Shown piece after piece: positions 35,156-47,301 of a stretch of DNA of 64,000 nucleotides. The position numbers and the translations under genes are program-made. Source of the stretch: Zoroaster sp. YZ-2022 (lineage: Eukaryota > Echinodermata > Asteroidea > Forcipulatida > Zoroasteridae); contig CM055816.1 of the NCBI GenBank assembly GCA_029582265.1, positions 5,947,690-6,011,689 of the forward strand, written 5' to 3'. The notes under the pieces are model-generated. The model worked only from the letters and a program-made list of their open reading frames with translations, did not search any database and was not told the DNA's origin. Numbering within the stretch: position 1 is the first letter of the stretch; each line of letters starts with the position of its first letter.

Positions 35156-37639
35156 ATGGCGATTGGCCGGCTAGAATCAATTTTATTAGTTGGTTTACGG
35201 ATGCGGCGACTTATTTTGTTGAAAAATTGAAGAAAAAAAAAATTGGAAATCCGTACTTTTTTTTTTTTTTTTTTTTTTGCCCGGCGACGAATATTCAAAA
35301 CATTGGTCTGAATATTTGAAAAAAAATTAAAATAAAATAAGTAGATTTTTAGTGTCGATAAAACGAATTGCGAAAAAAAAATCGTGAAGGCTACGTGTCT
35401 GTGTACTTGAATACTAACGATCACGCATCCATACGTGCCGTCCTGATGATGTACATACAGCGCAGCGGGGCGTGCTTAACCGTGAGAACAGCCCATGTGC
35501 ACTGTTCGGTGCGCGTACCGCAGCGACGGGTTTTGTACGCATTTCGCCCTTGTGTCAAGACTATGAACCCATTCAGCACGCATGCGCGCGAAGGGAATTT
35601 CGACACGCAAAAAAAAACCTACCATCAACGGAGAGGGAATGGCTCCATGAGTTCCACTGCAGAGCGCCATGGTCGACTGCAGCTTGGAGTTTTCTATCGT
35701 CGCGCGCCTAGGGTTTCGTAGTCTCTCTCTCAAGACCGGAATTGGCACTTTTACTGCACAAAACCCGTCGCTGCGGTTTAAAAAACAAATACGCGTTCGG
35801 TGCATGCTAGACCAGCGGCCGTGGGATTGGGTGTTAGACGGGAAGTGTAATACGCGATGTAAACATAATAGTTTGATACCCGTCCCTTTAATACTTGTAT
35901 GTAAACAAAATGCCATGTCGCACGTTCGTCCCGTCAGCAAAGTCTGCCAAAGAATACTTTTCTGGATTCTGTGATTGTAAAGAAGGGAGGAAAGCTGGAT
36001 AAACGCCTTATTGCCGTCTCCCTTGATGAAAGTATTGGTTCATTGTCCAATGCAATGGGCATCGGTGAACAATTACTGCAATCACTGCAAGTGTCATCGA
36101 CATGACTGCCTCCGGAACGGCTAGAAACGTGATAACTGACGTAAATTAAATAGTAATACTATAGTAGGGTTTTCAGTAAAAAAATTATTCCTAAACCAAT
36201 ATGCTCAATATTTATATCAAATTAAAGGTCTTGATGAAAGAAATACAATGGTTTTTAAATCAAGAAAATCGGACAAGTAGTTTTTGAGGAATCTTGTTTT
36301 ATTTAATCAAGTATACAGCATTCGATGAAGCGCGACTGTCCATACACTGTGTACATCCCTAATGGCAACAAAACCGTTGAATCAGTCTACACACACCGTG
36401 ATACACACGCACAGCGTTCGTGCTCGTTTCCCTCATCAGAGCTTTTGAAAGGGTGTAAAAAATACACACTCCGCTCAAAACTAACCAGAATTACGGCTCA
36501 AAACTTTCACATATGATAGAAAAAAGGTGTAAAATTCATTCAGACACCGCTCTTACCTTTCAACTTGAAGATTTCACCTCGAAAAAACAGTGTTTACTTT
36601 TTATCTCTTCGTAACTTCGGTTGTAGAGTACCGTAGTTATGGAGATTGAGCAAGCATGGGTATGTAAAGGAGCCCTTTGCCTCAATAGGGAAACCCGTTT
36701 TCATGTCAATCACAATGTACTCGGGCGCGGAGAGAGCTCCGAAGTGGATGCCCTCAGCAGAGCGCGGCAAATTTTACGCGCCGAATGCGCCCGTTCTCGG
36801 AACACTTCGCGAAAGGCTGGGCGGGACGAGAGTGGTTCATTCATAAAAACCTAGGCTTTCGCACGTACTTCTGATTACTATTTTATGTACATTGTTGGAT
36901 AGCTGAAACTATAAGCTTTCCAATGAGCTATTACATGTCAGATTTTGACAGGTAAAAGTAGTAAAATGATTTGATTTAAAATGTTGATGTTTTTTGTTGC
37001 AGGCGATGCGCTGTACGTGTGGCGGGCTTCGGTCAAGCATGTACAAACTGAAAACCCTATTATTATGAAAAATCAGGCATTTTTGGTATACGATGACTTC
37101 CTCAGTCATGTCAGTCTGATCTTGTCAACTCTCCCATAAGTGACCAACATGGTCATTGTACATGCGCAGTGGCAACTATAATAGGATCCTTCTATTTTCT
37201 GAAGGGGAGGATTTTTTTAGAAGAGAAATCAAGTCCAAAAACCATCATAAAAGTGGAATTTAAATATAGTTTTCGCTTTCTGTACCCCCAAAAATCAATG
37301 GAATCATTTTTTAACTGGTTAATGGTTGTAACAAAAATTCCAAAAAAAACCTTTCCAATTCGCAGAAACAATTATTAAAATAATACAAAATAATAAATAA
37401 ATTATAATGGGTATTAAACAGAAATTTAAAAGATGCAAAGTAGGCTTATTATAACTGACATGGAATTGCGAGACGGAGGCAAATCCCAGTATTAAAAAAA
37501 AAAAGCTTATGATTGTCGTCCAATGGATTTACATGTACATGTATACAACACTTACCATCATTTTTCCCCCCTGTCTGACAACCTTTTTCAGCACCTAAAA
37601 AATCCGTAAACCAACTAATAAAATTGGAATGGCCTTATA
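35156..37639. other. Intron of the EGF-like gene without recognised coding exons
   Basis: Contains a T-run of about 23 (35257-35279) and a 20-bp perfect inverted repeat in a GC-rich patch (35518-35537 with 35758-35777). Open frames in that patch on the minus strand are not protein-like. No other feature supported. Confidence 0.45.
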
Positions 37640-37685
37640 TACTGTGAGAATGGAGGTACACTGGATAATGGCATTTGTGTTTGAT
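37640..37685 (+). pseudogene. Relic EGF-like exon
   Basis: TGTGAGAATGGAGGTACACT and GGATAATGGCATTTGTGTT encode the middle of the EGF module (CENGGTLDNGIC), then a TGA where the other exons encode the C-x-C-x-C part. No acceptor is recognisable. The sequence after it (GACGTGCCA, AATAAATAATACATTT) is the usual intron leading to the exon at 37773. It is the remains of one more exon copy. Confidence 0.6.
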
Positions 37686-37772
37686 AAAAAATATCCCGAC
37701 GTGCCATTTGTTTTTAAAGAGTAAAATAAATAATACATTTAACTTGACTTTTTTGATTATTTATCTTTTCAG

Positions 37773-37865
37773 AGTGTGCACTGTCCTGTGATAATGGTGG
37801 TACGCTGGATAATGACACCTGTCAATGTGATTGTGATCAAAACTGGAGCGGTGAAAACTGTAGTC
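37773..37865 (+). CDS. EGF-like domain exon 2
   Basis: A 93-bp exon between TTATCTTTTCAG and GTAAGT, phase 1-1. Cysteine spacing is C-x3-C-x10-C-x1-C-x1-C-x8-C, with CALSCDNGG, DTCQCDC and NWSGENC. It is a close duplicate of the exon at 34417, two codons shorter. It is followed by the 24-kb intron that holds the minisatellite, the LINE and the Polinton. Confidence 0.88.
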
Positions 37866-38019
37866 GTAAGTAAAATAGCAAAGAAACTTGTGTTGTTGTC
37901 CCCGGAAAATAAACAAACAAACAAACGATCGAACAAACAAACGAACGAACACTATAATGTGACAAATATTTCACGAGAAAGACATACTCAGAATACAATA
38001 AATGTATTATACACATTGC

Positions 38020-39189
38020 CCACTATCCAATGACGATGAACGCAGCCTAATACTAGACCTGCGTAGGTCCTATACTGTAGTATACACATTGCCCACTATC
38101 CAATGACGATGGATGCAGCTTAATACTAGACCTGCGTAGCTCCTATACTGTATTATACACATTGCCCACTATCCAATGACGATGGACGCAGCCTAATACT
38201 AGACCTGCGTAGGTCCTATACTGTATTATACACATTGCCCACTATCCAATGACAATGAATGCAGCCTAATACTAGACCTGCGTAGCTCCTATACTGTATT
38301 ATACACATTGCCCACTATCCAATGACGATGGATGCAGCCTAATACTAGACCTGCGTAGGTCCTATACTGTATTATACACATTGCCCACTATCCAATGACA
38401 ATGGATGCAGCCTAATATTACACCTGCGTAGCTCCTATACTGTATGATACACACTGCCCACTATCCAATGACAATGGATGCAGCCTAATACTAGAACCTG
38501 CGTAGCTCTTATACTGTATTATACACACTGCCCACTATCCAATGACAATGGATGCAGCCTAATACTGGACCTGCGTAGCTCCTATACTGTATTATACACA
38601 CTGCCCACTATCCAATGACAATGGATGCAGCCTAATACTAGAACCTGCGTAGCTCCTATACTGTATTATACACATTGGCCATTATCCAATGACAATGGAC
38701 GCAGCCTAATACTCGACCTGCGTAGGTCCTATACTGTATTGTACACATTGGCCATTATCCAATGACAATGGACGCAGCCTAATACTCGACCTGCGTAGGT
38801 CCTATACTGTATTATACACATTGCCCACTATCCAATGACAATGGATGCAGCCTAATACTAGACCTGCGTAGCTCCTATACTGTATTATACACATTGCCCA
38901 CTATCCAATGACAATGGATGCAGCCTAATACTCGACCTGCGTAGGTCCTATACTGTATTATACACACTGTCCACTATCCAATGACGATGGATGCAGCCTA
39001 ATACTGGACCTGCGTAGGTCCTATACTGTATTATACACATTGCACACTATCCAATGACGATGGATGCAGCCTAATACTAGACCTGCGTAGGTCCTATACT
39101 GTATTATACACACTGTCCACTATCCAATGACGATGGATGCAGCCTAATACTAGAACCTGCGTAGCTCCTATACTGTATTATACACACTG
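38020..39189. repeat. 73-bp minisatellite, segment A (about 16 units)
   Basis: The unit is CCTAATACTAGACCTGCGTA, GSTCCTATACTGTATTATAC, ACATTGCCCACTATCCAATG, ACRATGGATGCAG. Units differ by a few substitutions, such as GTAGGTCC or GTAGCTCC and CAATGACG or CAATGACA. This is the first of three pieces of one array. Confidence 0.95.
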
Positions 39190-42100
39190 TTAATGAGGGC
39201 GCTGTTTGTCTAGCTGCCAGTTTTTAGTTCCTGTGCATATGTACATTTTTTATATCCGTTTTTATCTTTCTCTGTTTTTGCCATCAAGTTTTAACCCTTC
39301 TGTGATGTGTTTGCTGTGTTGATCGTGATTTGTTTTTCGGGTATTTTGCTAAGTTTTGTAGATTAATAGTGAAGTTTTTTGGATTTTTTTGTGGATATCA
39401 TCTGCCGTGTGTATGTTCATTGATATGTGTATTCATCATGGCCGCCATAATACAGGTTTGTGCTTGTCTTGCCATTTTGCATGTTATGTTTACGCAGTAT
39501 AATTTGCATTCAACTAAATTTATCTCCAACACTGTCTTTGAAAATACTGCCCCGAGTTACCCATTCCTTTTTGTACGTCTTCTAGACTTTTCTGTTGGCC
39601 TATATCGAGCAAATTGCCATCCAACATCAGTTATGTTATGTAACACTGGTTTTCACCCTTCTAAAGTGGTATTGTTAAAATGGTCGAAGCATGGACAGAC
39701 AAGTTTGGTTATCCCTGGACATGATCCCCCATTGGATATAACTGTGTTTATGGATATTTCTATCAATCCTGGTCCCAATGGTTTGAACTGTACTGACAAC
39801 GGCGAGTTGTATGTCGATGGTGAGTTGCATTCTAATTTGAATAGCCCTCCCAATAATGGGCAAATCACCTATTCACGCAACCAATTGTTCAATTTACGTA
39901 GATCTTCTAAGTGTTTCATTAATTCTGAACAACTTCAATTACTTAAAATAAATGGGATTTTTCGGTTTCGAGGGAAGAGAGCAGGTAAACGGTATAAGGG
40001 TAATGAACAAAGAATACCCGTCCATTTAAGTCAGCGTTTGGACTCTACTTATCGTCTTCAAGCCTTACTAGAAAACCGGAATCGAGTACTTCAACCAGTT
40101 ACAATAACACCCATGTTAACAACTGCATGCCCACTTAAGCTCTGCAGTTTGAACACCAGATCAATTAAGAACAAAATGGCTGACTTTGTTGATTATGTTG
40201 TAACTAGCAAGGCTGATCTTTTTGCCCTAACCGAGACTTGGTTTACCGAAATGGATGTTGCTTGTAAAGTTCAAGCTACTCCATCTGGTTTTAAGCTATT
40301 GGATCATCCACGAAAGAATCGCATTGGAGGCGGTACTGGTCTATTATTCCGAGATAACATTTCTGTCAAGAAAATTGCTGCTGGAGAAAAGGAATCATTT
40401 GAATTTTCAGAATGGTCGGTAGAATATAATTCATAGGCTTCGGTTAGTGATCATCTATAGGCCCCCATACTCTGAAAATCATCCAGTTACTGTGAACACG
40501 TTTCTTACTGAATTTGCTGTGTATTTGGAATCGTTAATTCTATGCCCTCAACAACTATTGATAACTGGGGATTTTAATATTCATGTTGATGTTTCTGAAG
40601 ATCCATCTGCTGTCCATTTTACAGAACTTCTTGAATCTATGGGTCTGAGGCAACATGTCAAAGGACCTACCCATGAGTTGGGACACACATTGGATTTGGT
40701 TATCACGCGGCAGTCTGCGGTTGTTCTAGACAGCCCACCTTTTCCTGATCGTCTTTTCTCTGACCATCTATCAGTTATGTGTAATTTAAAAACAAGGTCG
40801 TTAACATTTTCAACAAAAACAGTTTCTTACAGGAACACTACATCAATCAATATTAATTCACTTAAAAATGACTTATCTTCTTCTAAGCTGTGTACAGATA
40901 CTCCCAAGTGTCTCGATGAGCTTGTTAAATGTTACAATGTCACCCTCACCGATACACTTAACACACATGCACCAGTAAAGTCGAAAACAGTTTCTACCAG
41001 ACCTTTGGTGCCATGGTTTAATGCGAACATTAAGGCAGCTGTGAAGTTGAGAAGACAGGCTGAAAGGAAATGGCGGCGAACTGGGACACCCGACGACTTA
41101 ACAAATTTTAAAATTAAAAGAAACAGTGCTACATCTCTCATGAATGAAGCCCGCAGTGATTTTTATACCAACTTTATTGACGCCAACAGTTCTGACCAGA
41201 GTAAATTATTTAAGGCCACTAAGACACTGCTCCAACAATGCCATTTTTCCCCCCTTCCCATGTTCAATAATAAATTTGAGTTAGCAAATGAAATGGGGGA
41301 TTTCTTTGTTAAAAAGATAACAAATATTCATTTCAAACTTGACAATTTGGGATCAGCAGATGAATCTTCTTATTTTCCAAATATTATTCCATCTGATGAC
41401 ATTTTGTTTGATCATTTCATTACATTAACTGAGAAACAGGTTAAGCAACTTGTCAGTAAATCTACAAAGAAGTCTTGTTCCCTTGATCCAATGCCAACTA
41501 AGCTAGTCAGTGATTGTCTTGATGTTCTGCTGCCAGTGCTTACCAGTATCATAAATTTGTCTATTGGTTCTGGCGTTTTTCCTGACTGCTGGAAAGAGGG
41601 ACTGGTTTTTCCTTTGTTAAAAAAGCATAACCTTGACCCAGTTTTAGAAAATTACCGACCAATCACCAACTTGCAGTTTTTGTCTAAACTTACTGAGAGT
41701 GCAGTGTGTGCTCAAATTAATAATCATATGGCTAGGCATTCATTATTTCCACAATTTCAATCGGCATATAGGAAACATCACAGTACAGAGACGGCTCTTT
41801 TGAGGGTAAAGAATGACATACTTTTGAAGATGAATTCTCAGCATGTAACATTACTTGTTTTATTAGATCTTAGTGCCGCTTTTGATACCATTGATCATAA
41901 AATTTTGCTGGAACGCCTTCAGTCAAAGCTTGGGATATCCGGCTTGGCGCTTGATTGGTTTGCATCTTACTTGTCTTCCAGAAGCCAGCGGGTGTCTATA
42001 GATGGGACCTTGTCAGATAGTTTCAGGCTTGACTGTGGTGTTCCCCAAGGATCATGTCTGGGTCCACTGCTTTTCACCATCTATGCTTCTAGGTTGTTTG

Positions 42101-43378
42101 ATATTATTGAGCGCCATCTGCCAAATTCTCATTGTTATGCAGATGACACACAGTTGTACATAAGCTTTAAACCTGACGATACAAACAGTCAGTTGGAAGC
42201 CGTAACAGCAATGGAGAGATGTATTCAAGACATCAGGCAATGGATGATTCATGATAGTCTTATGATCAATGATAATACAAGTGAATTTCTTGTCATTGGT
42301 ACCAGACAACAGCTACAAAAAATTTACATTCCCAGCCTCACTGTGGGGAAATCTGATATTCTTCCCACTTCATGTGTTAGGAATTTGGGATCATGGTTCG
42401 ACTCACAGTTGACTATGAATATTCATATTACTAAGGCTTGTTCGGCTGCTTTTTACCATCTGCATAACATTAGAAGTATTAGTAAATTTTTATCTCGTGA
42501 GTCTCTATTGACCTTAGTCCATGCTTTTGTCACCAGTCGAATGGATTATTGTAACAGCTTATTGTACGGTCTACCAAAAAGTCAATTAGCCAAACTACAA
42601 CGAGTCCAGAATGCTGCGGCCAGACTTGTATTTAACACACCTAGGTTTCAGCATATAACACCAATTCTTCGCGAATTACACTGGTTACCTGTTTCGTTTA
42701 GGATTAATTTTAAAATTATTTTGTTAACTTTCAAGGCACTCCATGGTTTATCTCCAGTGTACATAACAAATCTCATTAGTATTAACAAAAGTTCCCGTTA
42801 TAATCTCAGGTCAAGTAGTAATGGTCTTGTTTTAGAGTACCCTAAGGGCAAGATGCTTGCTACGCTGGGTGCTAGAGCATTTTCTTCGGCAGCCCCAGTG
42901 CTCTGGAATACACTTCCGCGTCACATTCGCAATGAACAGACACTTGATTATTTTAAACGTAAGATTAAAACATATCTTTTTAATGAAGCCTTTTTAAATT
43001 AAATTAATTTTTTTCTTCTCTTTTCCTTAATTGTACTTTTCATGAGAACCAAGCCAGTTAGGCTATATTCCTTTAATTAGTATAGGTAGGTTAAAGGCGT
43101 CTGTCTCCGGGAAAGATCGAGACATCACCGATGCCAGTGGGGGTACATTGACATAGACCCTCCTCTAGCGGGACAGACGTAACCCCATACTGAGGTTTGG
43201 GAGCTGGCTTGGCAACCTCATCTGTTCTGATTTTTTTTTTAAAGTGATTTGCGTTTAATTTCTTGTTTGTATTTATATGTGTTTATTCTATGGCGTGTTC
43301 ATTTTTTGTTAGGCGCTTTTGATCATTTTTAAATGGAAACAGCGCAATAGAAATGTTTAATTTATTATTATTATTATT
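39190..43378 (+). mobile_element. Nearly intact L2/CR1-like non-LTR retrotransposon inserted in the minisatellite
   Basis: The minisatellite stops at ATACACACTG and resumes at GCCCACTATCC after a (ATT)n tail (43362-43378). The 4.2-kb insert therefore has clear edges. It has a 5' leader, one long coding region broken once, a 3' untranslated region of about 370 bp and the microsatellite tail. No target duplication longer than about 2 bp is visible. Confidence 0.9.
39438..43002 (+). pseudogene. LINE ORF: hydrophobic N-terminus, 2A-like motif, AP endonuclease, reverse transcriptase (one frameshift)
   Basis: I prefer the ATG at 39438 (CATCATGG). MAAIIQVCACLAILHVMF is a signal-like stretch. DISINPGP at 39753-39776 (residues about 106-113) fits the 2A pattern. 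The endonuclease has LCSLNTRSIKNK, ALTETWF, IYRPPYS, ITGDFNIH and FSDHLSVM. The reverse transcriptase has SLDPMPTKLV, NYRPITNLQF, LLDLSAAFDTIDH, VPQGSCLGP and CYADDTQLY, and the C-terminus has PVLWNTLP. The only lesion is a one-base shift near 40430-40437, between the endonuclease halves. About 1190 codons in all, normal for the clade. It shares organisation with the LINE at 17696-21560 but is clearly a different family. Confidence 0.88.
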
Positions 43379-45091
43379 GCCCACTATCCAATGACGATGG
43401 ATGCAGCCTAATACTGGACCTGCGTAGGTCCTATACTGTATTATACACACTGTCCACTATCCAATGACAATGGATGCAGCCTAATACTAGAACCTGCGTA
43501 GCTCCTATACTGTATTATACACACTGCCCACTATCCAATGACGATGGATGCAGCCTAATACTGGACCTGCGTAGGTCCTATACTGTATTATACACATTGC
43601 ACACTATCCAATGACGATGGATGCAGCCTAATACTGGACCTGCGTAGCTCCTATACTGTATTATACACATTGGCCATTATCCAATGACAATGGATGCAGC
43701 CTAATACTAGACCTGCGTAGATCCTATACTGTATTATACACATTGCCCACTATCCAATGACAATGGATGCAGCCTAATACTAGACCTGCGTAGCTCCTAT
43801 ACTATATTATACACATTGCCCACTATCCAATAACAATGGATGCAGCCTAATACTAGACCTGCGTAGGTCCTATACTGTATTATACACATTGCCCACTATC
43901 CAATGACGATGGATGCAGCCTAATACTCGACCTGCGTAGCTTCTATACTGTATTATACACACTGCCCACTATCCAATGACGATGGATGCAGCCTAATACT
44001 AGACCTGCGTAGCTCCTATACTGTATTATACACACATTGCCCACTATCCAATGACGATGGATGCAGCCTAATACTAGACCTGCGTAGGTCCTATACTGTA
44101 TTATACACACTGCCCACTATCCAATGACGATGGATACAGCCTAATACTAGACCTGCGTAGGTCCTATACTGTATTATACACATTGCCCACTATCCAATGA
44201 CGATGGATGCAGCCTAATACTAGACCTGCGTAGGTCCTATACTGTATTATACACACTGCCTACTATCCAATGACGATGGATGCAGCCTAATACTAGACCT
44301 GCGTAGCTCCTATACTGTATTATACACATTGCACACTATCCAATGACGATGGATGCAGCCTAATACTAGACATGCGTAGGTCCTATACTGTATTATACAC
44401 ACTGCCCACTATCCAATGACAATGGATGCAGCCTAATACTAGACCTGTGTAGGTCCTATACTGTATTATACACATTGCCCACTATCCAATGACGATGGAT
44501 GCAGCCTAATACTAGAACCTGTGTAGGTCCTATACTGTATTACACACATTGGCCACTATCCAATGACGATGGATGCAGCCTAATACTAGAACATGTGTAG
44601 GTCCTATACTGTATTATACACATTGCCCACTATCCAATGACGATGGATGCAGCCTAATACTAGAACATGGGTAGGTCCTATACTGTATTATACACATTGG
44701 CCACTATCCAATGACAATGGATGCAGCCTAATACTAGACCTGCGTAGCTCCTATACTGTATTATACACATTGCCCACTATCCAATGACAATGGATGCAGC
44801 CTAATACTAGACCTGCGTAGGTCCTATACTGTATTATACACATTGCCCACTATCCAATGACAATGGATGCAGCCTAATACTAGACCTGTGTAGGTCCTAT
44901 ACTGTATTATACACATTGCCCACTATCGATTGACAATGGATGCAGCCTAATACTAGACCTGCGTAGCTCCTATACTGTATTATACACATTGCCCACTATC
45001 CAATGACAATGGATGCAGCCTAATACTAGACCTGTGTAGGTCCTATACTCTATTATACACATTGCCCACTATCCAATGACAATGGATGCAG
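43379..45091. repeat. 73-bp minisatellite, segment B (about 23 units)
   Basis: Continues the array of 38020-39189 with the same unit and variant positions. It ends GGATGCAG at the Polinton edge. Confidence 0.95.
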
Positions 45092-45400
45092 TGAGTAGTA
45101 TGTTAGATGGGGGTTCTAGGCCACCTACCTAAAAGTGGGCGTGGTCGTCGACAAAAGAGGGAGGTGGGCGTGGTCTTAAACAAAAGAGTAGGAGGATAAC
45201 GTTATCAAAAACATTTTAAGATCACAAAATGTTTTTGCGTATAGTGGTAGGGTACGTATTAAAACGGCGGTTTTACTGCATAAAACCGCCGGTTTTACCG
45301 CATTGAAAAACCTCGCTTTAAAAATTGAGAAATCGAAACGAGAAAACCAAAAAAATATTATCTCGTTCAATAGTAAATAAGAGTATGGAATCAAGAGAAA
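45092..45400 (+). repeat. Polinton left terminal inverted repeat
   Basis: About 250 bp match the right terminus with roughly six differences, then weaker similarity continues into the start of the first gene. It contains the palindromic AACCGCCGGTTTTACCGC block and GATAACGTTATC. It probably holds the promoter of the first gene. Confidence 0.92.
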
Positions 45401-45693
45401 AACAAGTAGTTCCTTGCGAATGGCTTTTAGTCGGCAAAACGTCCAAGTGTTGTATACTTAACTCACCCAATACCGTATATTGCGGCTTACATAAATGGAA
45501 ACTTAAATGTGGAAAAAGTTTACCCGTTGCGTGTCGTAGATGTAAAAAGGGTACAAAAGCAACGGCGGGTTTGTGCACGAAATGCGCGAAGATATTAAAT
45601 GTAGCGAGTTACAAGCGCGCGAGAGGAAAAGCTATACGCTCGTTTAATTTAGTAATGGTGGAGTTGGTAGAAAAGACGAAAAAAGTTTTGTAG
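45385..45693 (+). CDS. Small cysteine-rich zinc-ribbon-like Polinton protein
   Basis: I chose the ATG at 45385 (GAGTATGGAATC) because the frame upstream has only a TTG and the mirror-image gene at the other end has an ATG at the same place. The product of 102 residues has a Cys-rich N-half and a clear C-x2-C-x11-C-x2-C ribbon (CRRCKKGTKATAGLCTKC), followed by a basic tail. This suggests metal and nucleic-acid binding. I do not know a function. It begins at the inner edge of the terminal repeat and its first residues (MESR) echo the MDSR of the gene at the other end. The next gene starts 12 bp downstream. Confidence 0.75.
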   Translation: MESREKQVVPCEWLLVGKTSKCCILNSPNTVYCGLHKWKLKCGKSLPVACRRCKKGTKATAGLCTKCAKILNVASYKRARGKAIRSFNLVMVELVEKTKKVL

Positions 45694-45705
45694 AGTGATA
45701 TTAAT

Positions 45706-46008
45706 ATGGACGAACAATTACGAACGCATATACTCGAGCTAGTTGGTGATTTAAAATTGTTTTGTACAAATTCACGCAATTTAATATTGTTGGAATATTA
45801 TATTAGAAATGTTCCCGCACAACGATTTAATGTACTCGTGCGAGAAAAATTAGTTCCAGCGTTTGAGTTAATTAAATCTAGAGATTTAGCGAGTATGAAA
45901 GAGTATTTAACGCAACTCGCTTTAGACGTGTATTACATTAATTTATATTATAGCGAGTTGTTGAGTATAAATGAAATAGATAGAGAAACTATTTTTTTAC
46001 ATTTATAA
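45706..46008 (+). CDS. Hypothetical helical Polinton protein, 100 aa
   Basis: ATG follows GATATTAAT. It is predicted from composition to be mostly helical, with alternating hydrophobic positions (LRTHILELVGDLKLF, YYIRNVPAQRFNVLV) and an acidic C-terminus. There are no cysteine or nucleotide-binding motifs and no membrane segment. It is co-directional with the zinc-ribbon gene, probably one early-type transcript from the left terminus. Unknown function. Confidence 0.65.
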   Translation: MDEQLRTHILELVGDLKLFCTNSRNLILLEYYIRNVPAQRFNVLVREKLVPAFELIKSRDLASMKEYLTQLALDVYYINLYYSELLSINEIDRETIFLHL

Positions 46009-46141
46009 AAAATTATAAACGTTGTATTAATTTAAAAAAACGACTAAAAATTTAAATTGTACGGTGGTGGTCTACTCGTTACCCACTCCGCCACTCGCGA
46101 AGCGGGTTTTTGGTTATAATATAATTTATTTACGCTCAAGT

Positions 46142-46774
46142 TTATTTTAAACTCAAAAGTTTTTCTATCAGAATTTTTTTTTCCGCATTTACATCGGCGG
46201 GTTTAACCTCCGTTTTCGACGGTAAAGTCGTCGGTTTAACAAGTTTATTACGGATTTTTTCTTTCATTTTATAATATTTATCTCGCTCTTCGCATACGAG
46301 CACAAATTCTTCTTGACTGATGTAACCGTCTTCGATGGCTTTCGAAACGTAGTTTTCGATCGTGTTGAGTTTACTCGATGCTAAAACTCGTATTTCATCG
46401 TGTTTTTTAGCTTTTTTATATAATTTATTTTTCGCGAATCTGAGAGAGAAAGCCGCGCCGCCCAACCCCAAAGCTAAACCTTCTAAAGCGTATCCTACGG
46501 GCGACGCCACGACGCTGGCGATACTGGCTATTCCGATGGCCCCCGCCCCCATACAACCCAATTCTGCGAGAGTTTCTACGACGTCGCAAGCGTTGATAAT
46601 TTTATTATATTTTTTATATACGGCTTCGCGTTGGTTTATTTCGATTCGTAATTCTTTTTGAATATCGTCGATTTTTTGCAAACGAAATGTTTTAGCATGC
46701 TCCGCGTCAGAGTCATTCGTTAAAACCGTTAAATTCGGATAAAGTACATTCGTTGATTCTATAGGTGCGCTCAT
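46142..46774 (-). CDS. Polinton-conserved membrane protein with Gly/Ala-rich hydrophobic core, 210 aa
   Basis: Residues about 1-60 are charged and helical. About 66-112 form a long Gly/Ala-rich hydrophobic stretch (GCMGAGAIGIASIASVVASP, ALGLGGAAF) long enough for two membrane passes or a fusion-like hairpin. It is followed by KKAKKHDEIRVLASSKLNTI and a charged C-terminal half. I recognise this arrangement as common in animal Polintons, but its role is not established. It is the first of the minus-strand block and ends 130 bp from the convergent 100-aa gene. The start codon is preceded by ACTATTAATAATAAACA. Confidence 0.75.
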   Translation of the reverse strand: MSAPIESTNVLYPNLTVLTNDSDAEHAKTFRLQKIDDIQKELRIEINQREAVYKKYNKIINACDVVETLAELGCMGAGAIGIASIASVVASPVGYALEGLALGLGGAAFSLRFAKNKLYKKAKKHDEIRVLASSKLNTIENYVSKAIEDGYISQEEFVLVCEERDKYYKMKEKIRNKLVKPTTLPSKTEVKPADVNAEKKILIEKLLSLK

Positions 46775-46807
46775 TGTTTATTATTAATAGTAAAAGATTT
46801 AAAAATG

Positions 46808-47280
46808 TTAATTTAACGGCCTAGTAATAATTTTGATCTCGTAACAGATTCCAGTGTCTAAAGAGCCTAAAAAAACAAAATGAATAAAAAAAATTCTGTT
46901 GTAGTTGTTGTGGTTTATTTTTAAGCAAATGCTACATTCTATATACTTGGGTTCATTATCATTATGCCAAAATCTGTCATTATTATCGGCTAAAAAAGGC
47001 TAGGTTCACCGCCCAATAAAATTTCACGTTTTTCAACCCGTTGAAAAACGTTTTCACCATGAATTATTTTTACATAAGTTGTGCTATCTGTTATTGGTAC
47101 AAAAGCATCAAAACTCGGCCCATATCGACCTCCCCAAGCAAACCAAATTTTATTATCTAAATTATAGAATGTTTTGCTTTGTAAAGCATTATCGATAAGT
47201 CCACTTTTTTCAAGAGTGTAAGCGTTGTTCTTTTTAGTAACTACGCTAGAGTTACGACTAGGTCCGTAAATACTCGCCAT
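46808..47280 (-). pseudogene. Spike- or fibre-like protein, downstream paralogue, frameshifted
   Basis: The start MASIYGPSR is identical to that of the gene at 47302-47802, and the upstream motif CTATAATAAAT is shared too. The annotated frame stops at 46990, but after a one-base shift in the A6 run at 46992-46997 it continues to 46808. The second part contains NDNEPKYIECSICLKI and ends ICYEIKIITRPLN, which aligns with the C-terminus of the neighbour (ICFNIKIKSLPLN). So this is a tandem duplicate of about 157 codons with a single lesion. The middle parts are very different, as in capsid-attached proteins that keep an anchor and vary the exposed part. The role is inferred. Confidence 0.7.
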
Positions 47281-47301
47281 ATTTATTATAGTATACATTT
47301 T

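Noticed and set aside
35476..35940. 154-codon minus-strand open frame
   Set aside because: It lies in a GC-rich patch with an inverted repeat and open frames on both strands; composition is not protein-like and no motif is seen.
38020..45091. CRISPR-like or centromeric array
   Set aside because: Contiguous 73-bp units without spacers; the size and intronic place fit a minisatellite.
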